The notes: generated from the letters alone by a model not told the origin. A stretch of DNA of 60,000 nt from Cryptomeria japonica (GCF_030272615.1 NC_081411.1:834386136-834446135); one strand, 5' to 3'; positions 33,370 through 43,904 are shown, counted from the first letter of the stretch. Translations and numbers: made by a program.

Positions 33370-34575
33370 TCATCGGCCTCTGCCCCCATCGCCTCCTCCA
33401 TCATCATCCTCCTCACCACCACCATCTCCCTCCAGTGCCTCTCCTGGATCTGTCAACTGTGGGAATGGATGCTCTCCCCAATAGGCTGTATACTCGGCAT
33501 CCGTGCCGGCATCCTTGATCTCTGGCCACATGTCCCAGGGTAGAGGTAGCATCTCCACCAGCTGTGTCACTGCCTGATCATATGACAGCAATGACCCAAA
33601 CTGTGCCTGATCTCTGATGGTGAGGGCATACATGCCTGATCCCTGGGGCATCCTCTGAATCTGGCCAAACTGTCGGCCAATCCTGTCCACCAGCTGCCTC
33701 TCCAGCACATAGGGTGTCCGCCCAATCAGGTACTTGCTCCGGAAGGTGTAGGGCAGCTCCACTGTGTCATCCTCCCACTCCTCCCAGCCTAGATATGGTC
33801 TCCATATGACCACATCGATATCATCTAGCACCCGCCGCCAATGCTCCAACTTGCCAATTCGTGGCTGCGAGGTGATCATATCATACAGGTGCACAAAACT
33901 GCGTCCATGTCCCCTGCCTCTGAAGTGTATCGGCCTCATCACTGGCAGATGCTCGTAAGCCCAAACCTGCAATAGTGTCACCCCGCAGCCCAATCCAACT
34001 GATCCATGATACACAAACTGATGCAGCACATAGTACAAGTGTGCCAGCACACACGGTCCCCAGGCATATCTAGTATGCTGTGTCATCAGCGTCTCCAGTG
34101 CTCCCCCCCAGCCCACAGCCAAACCCCGTGTCGCCCTATCGGGACACAGGAAACCACTGATAGCTCCTCCGATCATCGCCGACAATGCTAAACCTGTGGC
34201 TGTCATGGTATCCTAGGCCATGTGTCCTGCTCTCATCTCCAATCCAGGGTCCTGAAACACCCGTCTCAATGCCTCTCTGTCACCATCTCGATCATATGGG
34301 ATCAGCTCCCCATCGATCGGCACCCGCAAAATCCTATATACATCCTCAAGGGTGACTGTCATCTCACCCATAGGCAAATGGAATGTGAACGTCTCAGAGT
34401 GCCATCTCTCAGCTAGCGCAGTCAGCAAACCCATGTTTGCTCGAAACTCAGGCACATACAGCACATGTCTCAGACCCATCTCCTCGATGGTAGCTCTATC
34501 CTGAAATGACAACTTAGGTCGCAACCTCTGCGTCGATGGGAATCTCTCCCATGACTCTAACATCGGCAAATACTC
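33370..34575 (-). pseudogene. Antisense plant mobile domain (PMD) gene, main exon
   Basis: Read leftward. The PMD signature starts LSFQDRATIEEMGLRHVLYV, followed by ERWHSETFTFHLPMGEMTVT and LEDVYRILRVPIDGEL. After a stop near 34207, in the same frame, come GGAISGFLCPDRATRGLAVG, YAWGPCVLAHLYYVLHQF and LLQVWAYEHLPVMRPIH, then a Gly/Asp-rich tail to a TGA at 33370-33372. This is the PMD family (MAIN/MAIL1 relatives), found in plant nuclear proteins and in some transposable elements. The exon begins after a plausible acceptor, TTGACTGCAG|GAGTATTTG. Extra antisense ORFs between pol and the 3' LTR are known in Tat elements, and the role here is unknown. Confidence 0.8.
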
Positions 34576-34616
34576 CTGCAGTCAAGCAAATCAATCATGT
34601 CAGTCATAGTGGCATT

Positions 34617-34975
34617 CACTGTTTATCACAAAATGCTACTTTTTATCCAAATGCATATTGCTATCTATTTTAGTGACACTCACTGTTCATCACAAAGTGT
34701 TGCTATTTATCCTAGTGGTACTCCCTGTTCATCACAAAGTACTACGTGTGTGACACTCCCTATTCATCACAAAGTGTTACTCACATTTGCACTCCCTGTT
34801 CATCACAAAGTGCTGCTCATACTTTGGGTACTCCCTGTTCATCACAAAGTACTTTATCTTGGTACTCACTGTTCATCACAAAGTGCCTTGATCTATCCTA
34901 GTCTTCCTAGAGGACCTGCTTCAGGGTATCTTCTCAGCAGCTTATCCAATCGACAGCGTATGTTCATCACAGAAC
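34617..34975 (-). repeat. Array of TGTTCATCACAAAGTG units
   Basis: Written on the plus strand, CTGTTCATCACAAAGTGCT-like units occur at about 34623, 34686, 34729, 34762, 34799, 34838 and 34871, with a weaker one at 34962. Spacing is irregular (33-63 bases), usually preceded by a GGTACTCCC-like phrase. The array lies inside the predicted antisense intron. Confidence 0.8.
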
Positions 34976-35036
34976 TGTCGATTTGACCTAGAAGATGCAA
35001 ATTCATACTTTTTAAACGCAAACGCTTTTAAAGACT

Positions 35037-35275
35037 GCACAGACGCGCTTGTCTGACACAGACGCGCCTGCCGAACACAGACGTGCCTATGCTCTGCATA
35101 GACGCGGCTATTTGACACAGACATGCCTTCTTGGCACAAACACGCCTGAAAAGCACAGACGCGGCCGCATTTGGCACAGACGCGGCTCCAGACATAGATG
35201 TGCCTGGCACAAACACAGACGCGCCTAGCAGACATAGACGCGCCTGGCACCCACGCAGACGCGCCTGGACATTTT
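35037..35275 (-). repeat. Array of GCGCGTCTGTGT motif, reverse to the leader arrays
   Basis: On the plus strand about twelve copies of ACACAGACGCGCCTG-like sequence occur every 15-25 bases. Read on the minus strand they are GCGCGTCTGTGT, the motif of the leader clusters at 21190-21435 and 22660-22905. Relative to the antisense PMD gene the motif has the same orientation as it has relative to gag-pol. Confidence 0.85.
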
Positions 35276-35381
35276 TTGACACTTTTTGGACCCTATTCTA
35301 AGCGCATTTATTGCCCTATTCAACATGCATTAATGACAAAATTAAATGCGTCAAAGTATGAGGAGGTTTGGTGGTACTTAC

Positions 35382-35570
35382 CGGCTCTCCTGCCTCTGCT
35401 GGCCTCTGAAATCGGCAAACACGGTCGAATCTATGCACGAAAGCCATCACTACTGACTGCTCCTGCTCTATTTTCGCTCTGCAATATGCTCTTCTGGATG
35501 CATGGATGACAATGAGGATGTATTTTCTCCCGTGGTCTATCTTATAGCCTACCCTAGCCCTCACCTTCAT
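35382..35570 (-). pseudogene. Antisense PMD gene, predicted first exon
   Basis: The minus-strand ORF starts at 35570 (MKVRARVGYKIDHGRKYILI), with an alternative internal Met at MAFVHRFDRVCRFQRPAEAG. It reaches the GT donor at 35382/35381 without a stop, and the joined frame leads into the PMD exon. The true start is uncertain, and I see no TATA box that settles it. The sequence has no recognised domain of its own. Confidence 0.45.
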
Positions 35571-35769
35571 TTCCCGAGTCAGTCTTCATTATCCCGTGAC
35601 TTTGTCACTTTATCTGGTCTATCCCGTCTTTCTTATCGAGAGATTGTCTGCGATCTTTTCAGACATTTTCATCCAATCTCTTGAGGGGGCATATCATTCC
35701 CATCTTGGGGCAACTCTGTATCAGTTCATCTTATCTTCTTTGAAACAACGCGACAAGCCGCATTGTCTC

Positions 35770-35888
35770 AAAGAGGGGCAAAATGTAGACACCTAAAATT
35801 GTCATGTTTAATTAAATAAATATTTTATTTATTTAATTATCTAAGCTTAATTCTTCTATTAGTCGTGTTGTTTCAAAGAGGGGCAAAA
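35770..35888 (+). repeat. Polypurine tract and partial LTR start, duplicated 105 bp apart
   Basis: AAAGAGGGGCAAAA occurs at 35770-35783 and at 35875-35888. The first is followed by TGTAGACACC and the first ~85 bases of LTR sequence (35784-35868), then TCGTGTTGTTTC and the second tract, which leads into the full 3' LTR at 35889. Only the second LTR start gives a length equal to that of the 5' LTR. Confidence 0.88.
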
Positions 35889-36694
35889 TGTAGACACCTA
35901 AAATTGTCATGTTTAATTAAATAAATATTTTATTTATTTAATTATCTAAGCTTAATTCTTCTATTAATTAAATAAATCTTTATTTATTTAATTCATTCAT
36001 TTATCCTCTTCTAGCCTTATTTCTCATTTAAATAAATACATTTATTTATTTAAATTATCCTTTTACTAAATTAAATAAATATTTTATTTATTTAATTGAT
36101 CCCACTTCTTCTATTAATTAAATAAATCTTTATTTATTTAATTAATTCATTAACCTTTTCTACACATGACACATGTCATTCATCTCTTAATTCCTACACT
36201 ACCTACCCCTTTCATTATTTTATTATTTCTTTTACCTACCCTCTTATCATAGCCGACCTCCTTTTACACCTCTCAATCTTATCCCTCCATTTCATATAGT
36301 GTTTTCTATATAAGGAGATGCTTCCTTCATTATCAAACCCCAATCATTCATCCTAATCAAGCATTCTAATGACCTAATCGACAATTTGGAGGACTCGACT
36401 ACACTTACGATCCTACTTGCAACCACATTCCGTTCTTTGTTGAGCTCTTGTGTACATAAAATCTGAGAGCAAAAATATATCAAACAAGATCAATGGAGAT
36501 AGGAAGAATGGAGATCAAAACCCTATTGGGCATGTGATGGTATAATCTTTGTGATTTCATGTGATTTGCATTGTCTTAGGTAATCTTCATATGTTATGGT
36601 GGATCTTTGTTGATTGTTAGGCTAGGGTTTTGGTGGTTGAATTCATTTAGCCTTTCAATATTGTTATTATTGTTATCCATTTTCAGCATATACA
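35889..36694 (+). repeat. Gypsy 3' LTR (806 bp)
   Basis: Same length as the 5' LTR, with 7 substitutions (for example TTTCACCATATACA versus TTTCAGCATATACA at the right edge). It ends at 36694 and is followed by CAACC, the target duplication, after which the interrupted LINE resumes. Confidence 0.93.
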
Positions 36695-36912
36695 CAACCC
36701 TTTTCCTTTCTCCCCCCATGGTGTCAACAATGGCATTGGTGCACAGGGTAGGGCAATTCTAGAAAGGGTCACAAGATACCAAGAAAGTGTATAACACAAT
36801 AATGATACGTTTAATCATTAAAATTTGAGCCATCATATTAAGGCATAACACAATCATTTAATGTTATAGCTTGTTTACCCTAGGTCAAATTGATGATATG
36901 ATGAGTCAATAA

Positions 36913-38310
36913 TGATCTAGTCAACTACTAAGAGGGGGGGGTGACTCAGTAGATAGAAAACAAATTAAAATTTCACCAAACTCAAACCCAACTCATAAAT
37001 GAATCACTGAACTAACCGGTTTAAACACTGTACCATAAACTCAACTACACTATCAAGTTTACTGGTTGATTAGAATACCAATATAATAGTGTAACGGATC
37101 TGAAACTCATATACCATTTAACCAAAACATCAAACCACTTTACTAACATTAGTAATAGCTCATTTCAAATCACTTCCTATCATCTTAACACATCTAAGTG
37201 GCTTTACCAATTAAACAGAGTAACCATATCAAAACATAACCACAAAATCATTCACCACTTGACACAATGATTTTTTACGTGGATACCCAAATGGGAAAAA
37301 CCATGATGGGGATGAATACCCACAAGTATTCTGAACTCTTCTAAAATTTAACCTGTAAGGAGCCAAGCCTTGTTAGAAGCTTTACAAAAATCTCTTGTTA
37401 GGAACAGATCTGGTTAAGGACCACTTGGTTAAGCGATTGACTACAATACTTTATTAAAGGCAATACTCTGTTAGGTGTAACCTCAATAAAAGATTTAAAA
37501 TCTAAGCTAATGGATCACCTAGTTAGAGGATTTAGAAAACGCCAAGCCTGTTAAAGCTTACTCGGTTAAGGGATTTACATGTTGTAATTGTTAGAGAACA
37601 ACAGGGTCTTTGTTGATCTAGTAATAGCACTACTCTGCTTGATCAGATCCTTTTTATGCTCCTATTTGCCTTCACACATTCTATAGATACTCCTTCTGGT
37701 TTGACAATCAATCAAACTGACATACTTAACCAAAATTGCCAACACAACTACAAAACAACTCATTGACCTTACAAGCAAAACAATAGGCCAGTAACACATC
37801 ACAAAACCTAAGATCTCATAGATATTACAAACAAATTGGTTCAAACATGACCGTTAGATTACATAGCAATTATCTACACATTGTCCTAGACAACCTTGAC
37901 CACTCCTGGATCACTGCACATTGGATCCTATAACTCATCACGTGGTTTCCACTTCATGCAATGCACTTGCTCATTCTCAAGATAAAATAGTTATCTCCAC
38001 ATGCCAAAACCACTTGAAAACTCATCACGTGCATCATGCATACGTAGCATAATCATCTCTAATCACCATTCAATCATACACCAACATAACCGATTCACCA
38101 AGCTCCATCGATTAGGGTTTGACATATCAACAAGTTAGGGTTACCGGTTGATCTCTCTACTACAATAGTAATACCAGTTTCTTTCACTACTCAACTACCG
38201 GTTGCATTACTGCATCACTACTAGTTGCAATACAACACTATTATTGGTTGCAATTGACATCAATGACAACACTTATATTTCATTAATGCAATTTTCATGC
38301 AATGCCAACA
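36913..38310 (-). repeat. Solo-LTR-like sequence inserted in the LINE
   Basis: On the minus strand it starts TGTTGGCATTGCATGAAAAT (38310) and contains TTGTCATTGATGTCAATTGC shortly after, as other Copia-like LTRs of this window do. Near its other end is GAGGGGGGGGTGACTCAG, similar to the GAGGGGGGGGGTGAATCAG of the LTR at 39797-40594. It separates two parts of the LINE (36700-36912 and 38311-38640) with no internal coding region, which suggests a solo LTR. The left edge (about 36913) and target duplication are not secure. Confidence 0.5.
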
Positions 38311-38640
38311 CAAATCATATAGTATTAAGCCCTTTATTTTGATCGATGGCCTATCACTAAGTCCCCACACTTTTTCATCATTTCTCCTAACTCCCAAATT
38401 AGCAAAGTGGTCAGCCAACCCATTATCTTCACAATAGGAATGAAAGATATTAAAGTTTTGAAATGATTTTAATATATCCTTAGCTTGCTCAATCCAAATT
38501 TTAATGTTTCAAGAAGGTTTTTGTTTTCCCAATAGGCCTTGGATAATGTTGTTAGAGTCCCCCTCAAGCCATATTGAATTAGCCAGCACTTATAAAATCC
38601 TACTATTTTCATCCCTAATCACTCCCCCACACCTAGTTGG
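38311..38640 (-). pseudogene. LINE RNase H fragment
   Basis: Minus strand: CGGVIRDENSRIL, then GDSNNIIQGLLGKQKPS, NIKIWIEQAKDILKSFQNFN and DNGLADHFANLG. These are the plant LINE RNase H blocks (the GDS with catalytic Asp, and the final NGLAD-type motif). Two stops and a frameshift interrupt. It begins abruptly at the insertion boundary 38640, which marks 5' truncation of the LINE. Confidence 0.75.
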
Positions 38641-38649
38641 TAATAATTT

Positions 38650-39796
38650 CTTTGTTACTACAATTCATCTATGCTTATTTAGATTGAATTGCAACTTTCT
38701 CTTAGATAGGGTTGACATGTTATATGGTTTTCATATAGATGTTGTATAATTTTTTTATAGTAGATAAATGTTTTATCTACCTAACCTTTATTCAAATTTT
38801 ATTATTCAAGAAAAATATTTGATTAGTATTTTTAATTTTTTTTTATAATATTATAATATATTTGAAATATGTTGTACTTTTTATATATTTTGATGGTTAG
38901 TACCCACCTCCAATATTTTTATTGTAATTTATTTATTTATGAAAACAATTTGGTATAGATTTCATGATATTGTTGAAAATAAACTATATCTTCATTAATA
39001 TCATAATTGAAGAAGCTTGAGGCAATTTTTGATACCCCTACTATCATGATAATTATAATACTAATAGTCCAATTCAAATTAAAACATTGAACATTGATCA
39101 TGTTGATGGTATTGGTGTTTCTACATATATAGATGGATTATACCTTGAATGACTATTTATTTATTAAATTTTTAGATATACATGATAATTGTGTAAGTGT
39201 TCAAATTTAAATAGCTTATGTATTAAATATTGTTGATTGAAAAATCAATGTTTGGAAGTTGAAATAATACATTAAAAAATATATATTATGAGTTTTAATT
39301 AAATCCATAATATAACACTGTGCAGAGTATAAGACAATTGTTTTATTAATTTGTTCAAATTAACCCATAGAAGATTGTGAATACTAGTTTGGTATCAGAT
39401 CCAATCAGCTCTATCAATATGGGTATTGCAGGCACTACCTATGGCATTCAATAAAATGATAATAATTTGTTTAGGTCTACTCTACTTCCCTCTGCATCAA
39501 AATACTTTGGGAAACCTTTCTCGAATCTTCCCATGTCAAAGCCATTTTTTAATTTAAATGCAATCAGTATTGTATTTAAATTTTGTTGTTGTCTATGCTA
39601 ACTTGGAGCCCATCGCCATAAACATCATGCTTGATTGGTCTCTACTCATGCTTGTTTTTCTTAACAAACATGTACAAAGTAGTCAAATTTGTTGAAGAAT
39701 CAATCATAGTCAAAGATAAAGAGAGAAAAATGGTACACTATAATTTCAAGAATATTATGATGGTTGCCTATTTTATGGACATAGTTTTATGGAGAA
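38650..39796. other. Resumed 3' flank of terpene synthase copy 2, then unknown sequence
   Basis: 38641-38890 matches the 3' flank of copy 1 (15168-15425), with small differences. From about 38890 onward no homology is visible within the window, and no gene is recognisable. A weak reading around 39418-39560 (MGIAGTTYGI, SASKYFGKPFSNLPMSKPFF) has no known motif. Confidence 0.55.
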
Positions 39797-40594
39797 TGTT
39801 AGGATTCCCAAAGATACTGAGAGGGGGGGGGGTGAATCAGTATCTAACTGGTTATTGAATTTATTTGATTTAAAACATGTAAAGCATATCAATACTGTGT
39901 ACTGGTAAACCAAAAATAATGCAGTAAACAAGAATAACAACAACCACATGAAAAGCACACCATAACACAGTAGTTTAACAAGGAAACCCGGTGTGGGAAA
40001 AACCTCAGTGGGATTTGTGACCCACAATATTCGCTTACTGGCCAATAAGTGAATATTACTCTTACAATAGGGGCCTGCACATGTAGGAAGGCCAAGTGCC
40101 TAGAGCTTATTGCTCAATTACAAAATAAGAAGTCACACTGACTTACAAAATGGATTATACAAATCCAATGTCTTGTACTGCTTCAAATTAGCATCTTCTA
40201 TGCCAGATCCAGTAACGGTTTCAGCTCTGCTTCATACATAAACCCTTAACTTATAATTCGCATATTAGGTCTGCCTTATTTCGCCAATCATATTATTCTT
40301 CTTACAAAATGTTCTACAATGATCTCATTTATATATATGAGTCATATTACAACTCGCCATGTCAGCTTACAATGATTTTACAATTAATTACAAAATATAT
40401 TATAAACAAAATTCCTGTCGGCCAGGGTGTCAGTATCCTTCCTTTGTCTGCCGGTGCTCTGTGTGTCGGTGTAGAGTCTGTCGTTGACGGTGCCGATATA
40501 TTGTCTTGCCGGTGTCATATGATTGCAAGGTTGTCATCAATGACAAAACCTTCAATCACCTACAATTTCTCATTGGAGTGTGCATTTGCCAACA
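39797..40594 (-). repeat. 3' LTR of the minus-strand element
   Basis: 798 bp, TG at 39797 and CA at 40593-40594, bounded by the purine tract on the internal side. On the plus strand it opens TGTTAGGATTCCCAAAGATA followed by GAGGGGGGGGGTGAATCAG. TTGTCATCAATGACAAAACC lies at about 40532, the counterpart of the TTGTCATTGATG motif in other LTRs here. Confidence 0.65.
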
Positions 40595-40809
40595 ATCTCC
40601 CCCTTTGGCATTGATGGCAACACTCATGAGAAAAATCCAAAAAGTGTCATCCAAAAATGAGTTTGCCAGAATTGTCTTACCAAAAACTGTGTGCCAAATC
40701 ATATGTGCTCCCCCTGAGCTGATGAACCATTTGCTGATCATTTTTCTCATAGCCTCTACTCCCCCTTTGACATCAATGACAAAGGTTGTCATTCGCTGTC
40801 AGTGGAGTC

Positions 40810-43800
40810 CTACCTGGTTTCTTGTAACTGGTGGGTTACACTTTGAAAGATATGTGTCAAAATTGAATTTATGTCATTGCTGAATGTTTTACTATCTTTT
40901 ATAGCCTCATGGGTTCTCTGCACTGTACCATTGAGTATGTGCATTTTCTCTTCTGGTGTCTTTATTCCGAGAACCAAAGCCTCAAATATTTGTTTTCTCA
41001 AAGAAATAAGATACCCTAGTCTTGGACCAAGTCTGCATTTTAAGTCCTTTGCTTTGTCCTTTATTCTTTGTTTTTCATTTTCCAGTTTCCTAATTTTCTC
41101 TTCCTGCTCTACAATTTTCTTCTCTAATTCCAAAAATGGATCTGATGTCCCAATCATATTGTCAGCAATATTGTTAATCTTATCCTGTGTCTTTCTAATT
41201 TCTTTGTCAATATCTTCTATTAATACATCCATTTTGCATGTATCCCTGTACAATTTCTTGAAGTAAAAAAAGATTTCATTGAGTTCTGATAAAAGAGTAT
41301 CCATCTCCTCTTTGTTCTTATTCACAATTTCCATAAAGAATTTCTCTTTTTCTTTTATCATCCTTTCCTTAAAAATATCCTCATTTATTTGATCAACAGT
41401 GATGAATTTAGACAATGTGTCTAATTGTTCTAAAGAATCTTTATTCTCTATTTTACACTTGGGTGCAATCATCTTCAAAATTGGTATGGTGTAATCAATA
41501 GCCTTATATGCTAGTGCATTACAATCTGTTATTTTCTTAATTGAATCTAGTAATGCCTCTGTCACATTTGTTGGTCTGAATTCAGACATGGAGGTTCTGG
41601 ATGTCTGTCCAACTGTCTTCACAATTTGTAATCCATTGGTGGTGATAATAGCATTGCTTTCCTCTTTCACTGGAGGATCAGTTTGTGTTTGCATTTTAGC
41701 TACCAAAAGTTTAGGTCTTTCAATTGTAGCCGGTGGCACTGTCTCTGAATGTACTTGTGAATGAACCTGTTGTTCTACCTGTTTCTTTGTACTCTCTACT
41801 GATGGTTTCTCTGATGGTTTTTCAGTGGTATCCATTGCCGGTTTTTCTATTTGTGACTCTATATTTTCTACTAGTTTCTCTGTGCTTGCTCCTGAAATGT
41901 TTTTAGTTGGCATCTCACCAGAATTTTCATTGTTATCTATTTTCGGTTGCTCAATATTATGTACACCAGTGCTATCAGATTTTCCTGTATCCATTGTTTG
42001 TCCAGTTTGTTGCTCACTCCCAATTTCATTGTCTCCAACTGTATCTTCAATATTTGTCTCAAATGTTGTGTCTTCTACCGGTGGCTAAGTTGCCACATCT
42101 CTTTTCTCACTTGTTTCCTTATCAACCACAATGTTGACTTCCTGTGTGTCGATATTCATTGTGTACAACACCTCAAAATTAGGATTTGTGTCCTCATGTG
42201 TTGTCTTCATACTCTCTATTGCCAGTTGATTTACAGTAGTGTCTACTAGTGGAGTATCTAAAGTTAGTGGGGGTAAGTTGTCTGTTATCTTTATATTGGG
42301 AGGTCCACCAACCTTGTCTTTTCCTTTGTCCCTATCCTTTTGATATACCTTGAATGTTTTAGGTTTTTAATACTCTTCATGTTTCTCCTTTTCTACCAGG
42401 AATATATCCCACGCATCTATTGTTTCCTCTATTATCTGATTCACTCTCCTTGCCATCAGTGCTACATGTCGGTGAGCAGTTGAAAGTACTGACCGGTTAG
42501 CCTTGGAGATCAATTGATCTATCTCATCAGGTGAGTTAATAGGGTGTACAACAAGTAGTTTTTCAATCTTTATTTTCTTATCAAGCTCAACAATAGCTAC
42601 TCTTCTAGCTTCTAGTCTGTTATATAGATCTCCTAGTATTTCATCAACAACTTGCACCAAAAATTTCTACAAAATATCTAAGTGTAATATTACATTGTTC
42701 TCTACTATTTCTTTGTCATCAGTGGATAGTATGTCATACAATTTGCTGATATTCTTCAACTTGCCATCCTTAGTAATTTCATTCAGTAATTTATCAATAG
42801 GATCTATATATTATTTTGACTTCTTCTTAGGAGTCAACTTCTTTTTATTTGGAGTTAATTTCTTTTCTAGGGGCCTTACTGCCTGTTGCTTCTGTCTATT
42901 TGGTGTAGGAGAAGGTGTCGGTGAAGGTTTTCTTTTCCTCTCAACTCTCTTGAATATTGCAGGTATGTCACTTTCTGAAGAAGTTCCAATCGGTGAAAGG
43001 TGTGTTTCCAGTTGGATTGCTTCCAATTCACTTTCAGTTATATCGATTTTCTTTAGCACATATTCTTTGATTACTTTTGCCTGTCGGGTTCCTTTTCTAA
43101 CAGTTGCTTCAACCCTTTTAACTCTTTTCTTTGATTGAATTTGACTTTCTATAGTTTTAGCATTACCAAATACTTCTTCTTTAGGTTCCTTAGGAGCTTC
43201 TAGGAGGGCTTTTGCATAGGTTTCTATTATGTTATCATCAGTCTCATACACCATTTCAGTAACCCAGATGGGTCTAGGAATAGCTGCCGCCATCCAAATT
43301 TCATCTTTCTTTATTACAAAACAAATTTCCTTTTGGTACTCATCCACAATAGCCTGTGATAACCTTACTCTTGTTTTCATTCAAGCTTTTAGTGCTTGAA
43401 AATACTCATTTAAGTTCTTTTCCCTATTCTCTCCCATGTTGTTCAGCAATTCTGATAGTTGTTTTCCTACCGGTATATCAAATCCAAAATCTTTGGTGCC
43501 AATACCAAGTACTTGTTTGGTTATATATAGCATCAGACAAACAAGTAGGTTTCCAAATCTGAATGTTTCTTTCTTTTCCCTTTTGATCTTTGCTAGATTG
43601 TCTATTAGTTCATCTTTAAGCCATTCACATATGTCTATCCTTGCATTATCATTTATCATATCATAGGAACTCTTAATACATAGGCTAGAAACTGAGCTTA
43701 ACCTATTTTCATGTGTAGTCTTGTAACCTAAGATCATACTGATAAATCTAATATTGATATCCATTACATCATTTACCCTCAGTCATCTCTTGTCAAATGT

Positions 43801-43900
43801 TGCACTGGTTAGTTTTGTCACTAACTCATTTAAGACCTTCTTAGTTTTGTCAAGTTTGTTGCCGGTGGAGGGTAACCCTGTCACAGCCTTTAAAATTCTA
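40810..43900 (-). pseudogene. Unrecognised ~1000-codon ORF of the minus-strand LTR element
   Basis: One frame runs leftward from about 43900 to 40810, interrupted by six stops: TGA about 43787, TGA 43381-43383, TAA 42811-42813, TAG 42667-42669, TAA 42367-42369, TAG 42085-42087. The N-terminal third reads VTGLPSTGNKLDKTKKVLNE and FGNLLVCLMLYITKQVLGIG. It is followed by KKDEIWMAAAIPRPIWVTEM, a basic Pro/Lys tract (KRKPSPTPSPTPNR, KKLTPNKKKLTPKKKSK), a middle part with HRHVALMARRVNQIIEETID, a Thr/Glu-rich acidic region and a coiled-coil-like C-terminus (LEKKIVEQEEKIRKLENEKQ). No enzyme motif or zinc finger is visible. I do not recognise it and infer no function. Confidence 0.6.
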
Positions 43901-43904
43901 TATG

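Larger units (their letters stand above)
34576..35381 (-). other. Predicted intron of the antisense PMD gene, with two repeat arrays
   Basis: Bounded on the minus strand by a strong donor GAGAGCCG|GTAAGTACC (at 35382/35381) and the acceptor CTTGACTGCAG (34576). Joining keeps phase 0 (GEP then EYLPMLESW). It contains an array of TTCATCACAAAGTG (34617-34975) and an array of the GCGTCTGTGT motif (35037-35275), both lying antisense to gag-pol. Splicing is inferred from sequence only. Confidence 0.55.
20285..36694 (+). mobile_element. Complete Ty3/Gypsy LTR retrotransposon, Tat-like, 16.4 kb
   Basis: LTRs of 806 bp each (20285-21090 and 35889-36694), both TG...CA, differ at 7 positions by my alignment. 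The 5-bp duplication CAACC flanks the element (20280-20284 and 36695-36699). Inside are a primer-binding-like TGGCACGCCCGGTGGGAC, a long leader, one gag-pol frame (23392-30927), an antisense plant-mobile-domain gene and a polypurine tract. A second, archaeal-type RNase H after the RT-linked one, together with an extra antisense ORF, fits the Tat group. The frame contains about eleven stops and two frameshifts, so the copy is defective although its LTRs are only ~0.9% diverged. Confidence 0.92.
18635..38640 (-). mobile_element. 5'-truncated LINE on the minus strand, interrupted by two later insertions
   Basis: The minus-strand 3' end is at the left: GGGTTTTGGGTCCCTTCAAA followed by an A-rich tail, as in plant L1-type elements. 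The 5' end is cut inside the RNase H domain at 38640. Removing the Gypsy element (20285-36694, plus one CAACC copy) and the LTR-like insertion (about 36913-38310) leaves about 2.2 kb of LINE: 18635-20284, 36700-36912 and 38311-38640. TAATAATTT flanks both sides. The insertion lies in the 3' flank of terpene synthase copy 2. Confidence 0.7.

Noticed and set aside
32941-33518. Plus-strand ORFs rich in Leu/Pro/Val
   Set aside because: Mirror images of the Gln/Arg-rich low-complexity tail of the antisense PMD gene.
34942-35282. Cys/Ala/Arg-rich minus-strand ORFs (MSKNVQARLRGCQARLCLLG)
   Set aside because: They are translations of the GCGTCTGTGT array, with periodic ARLC and VCV phrases; not a credible protein.
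39418-39560. Possible first exon of a further terpene synthase (SASKYFGKPFSNLPMSKPFF)
   Set aside because: Resembles a plastid-targeting N-terminus only in composition; no TPS motif follows.
40871-42249. Plus-strand Ser/Phe-rich ORFs (40871-41266, 41825-42249)
   Set aside because: Shadows of the long minus-strand Lys/Glu-rich frame.
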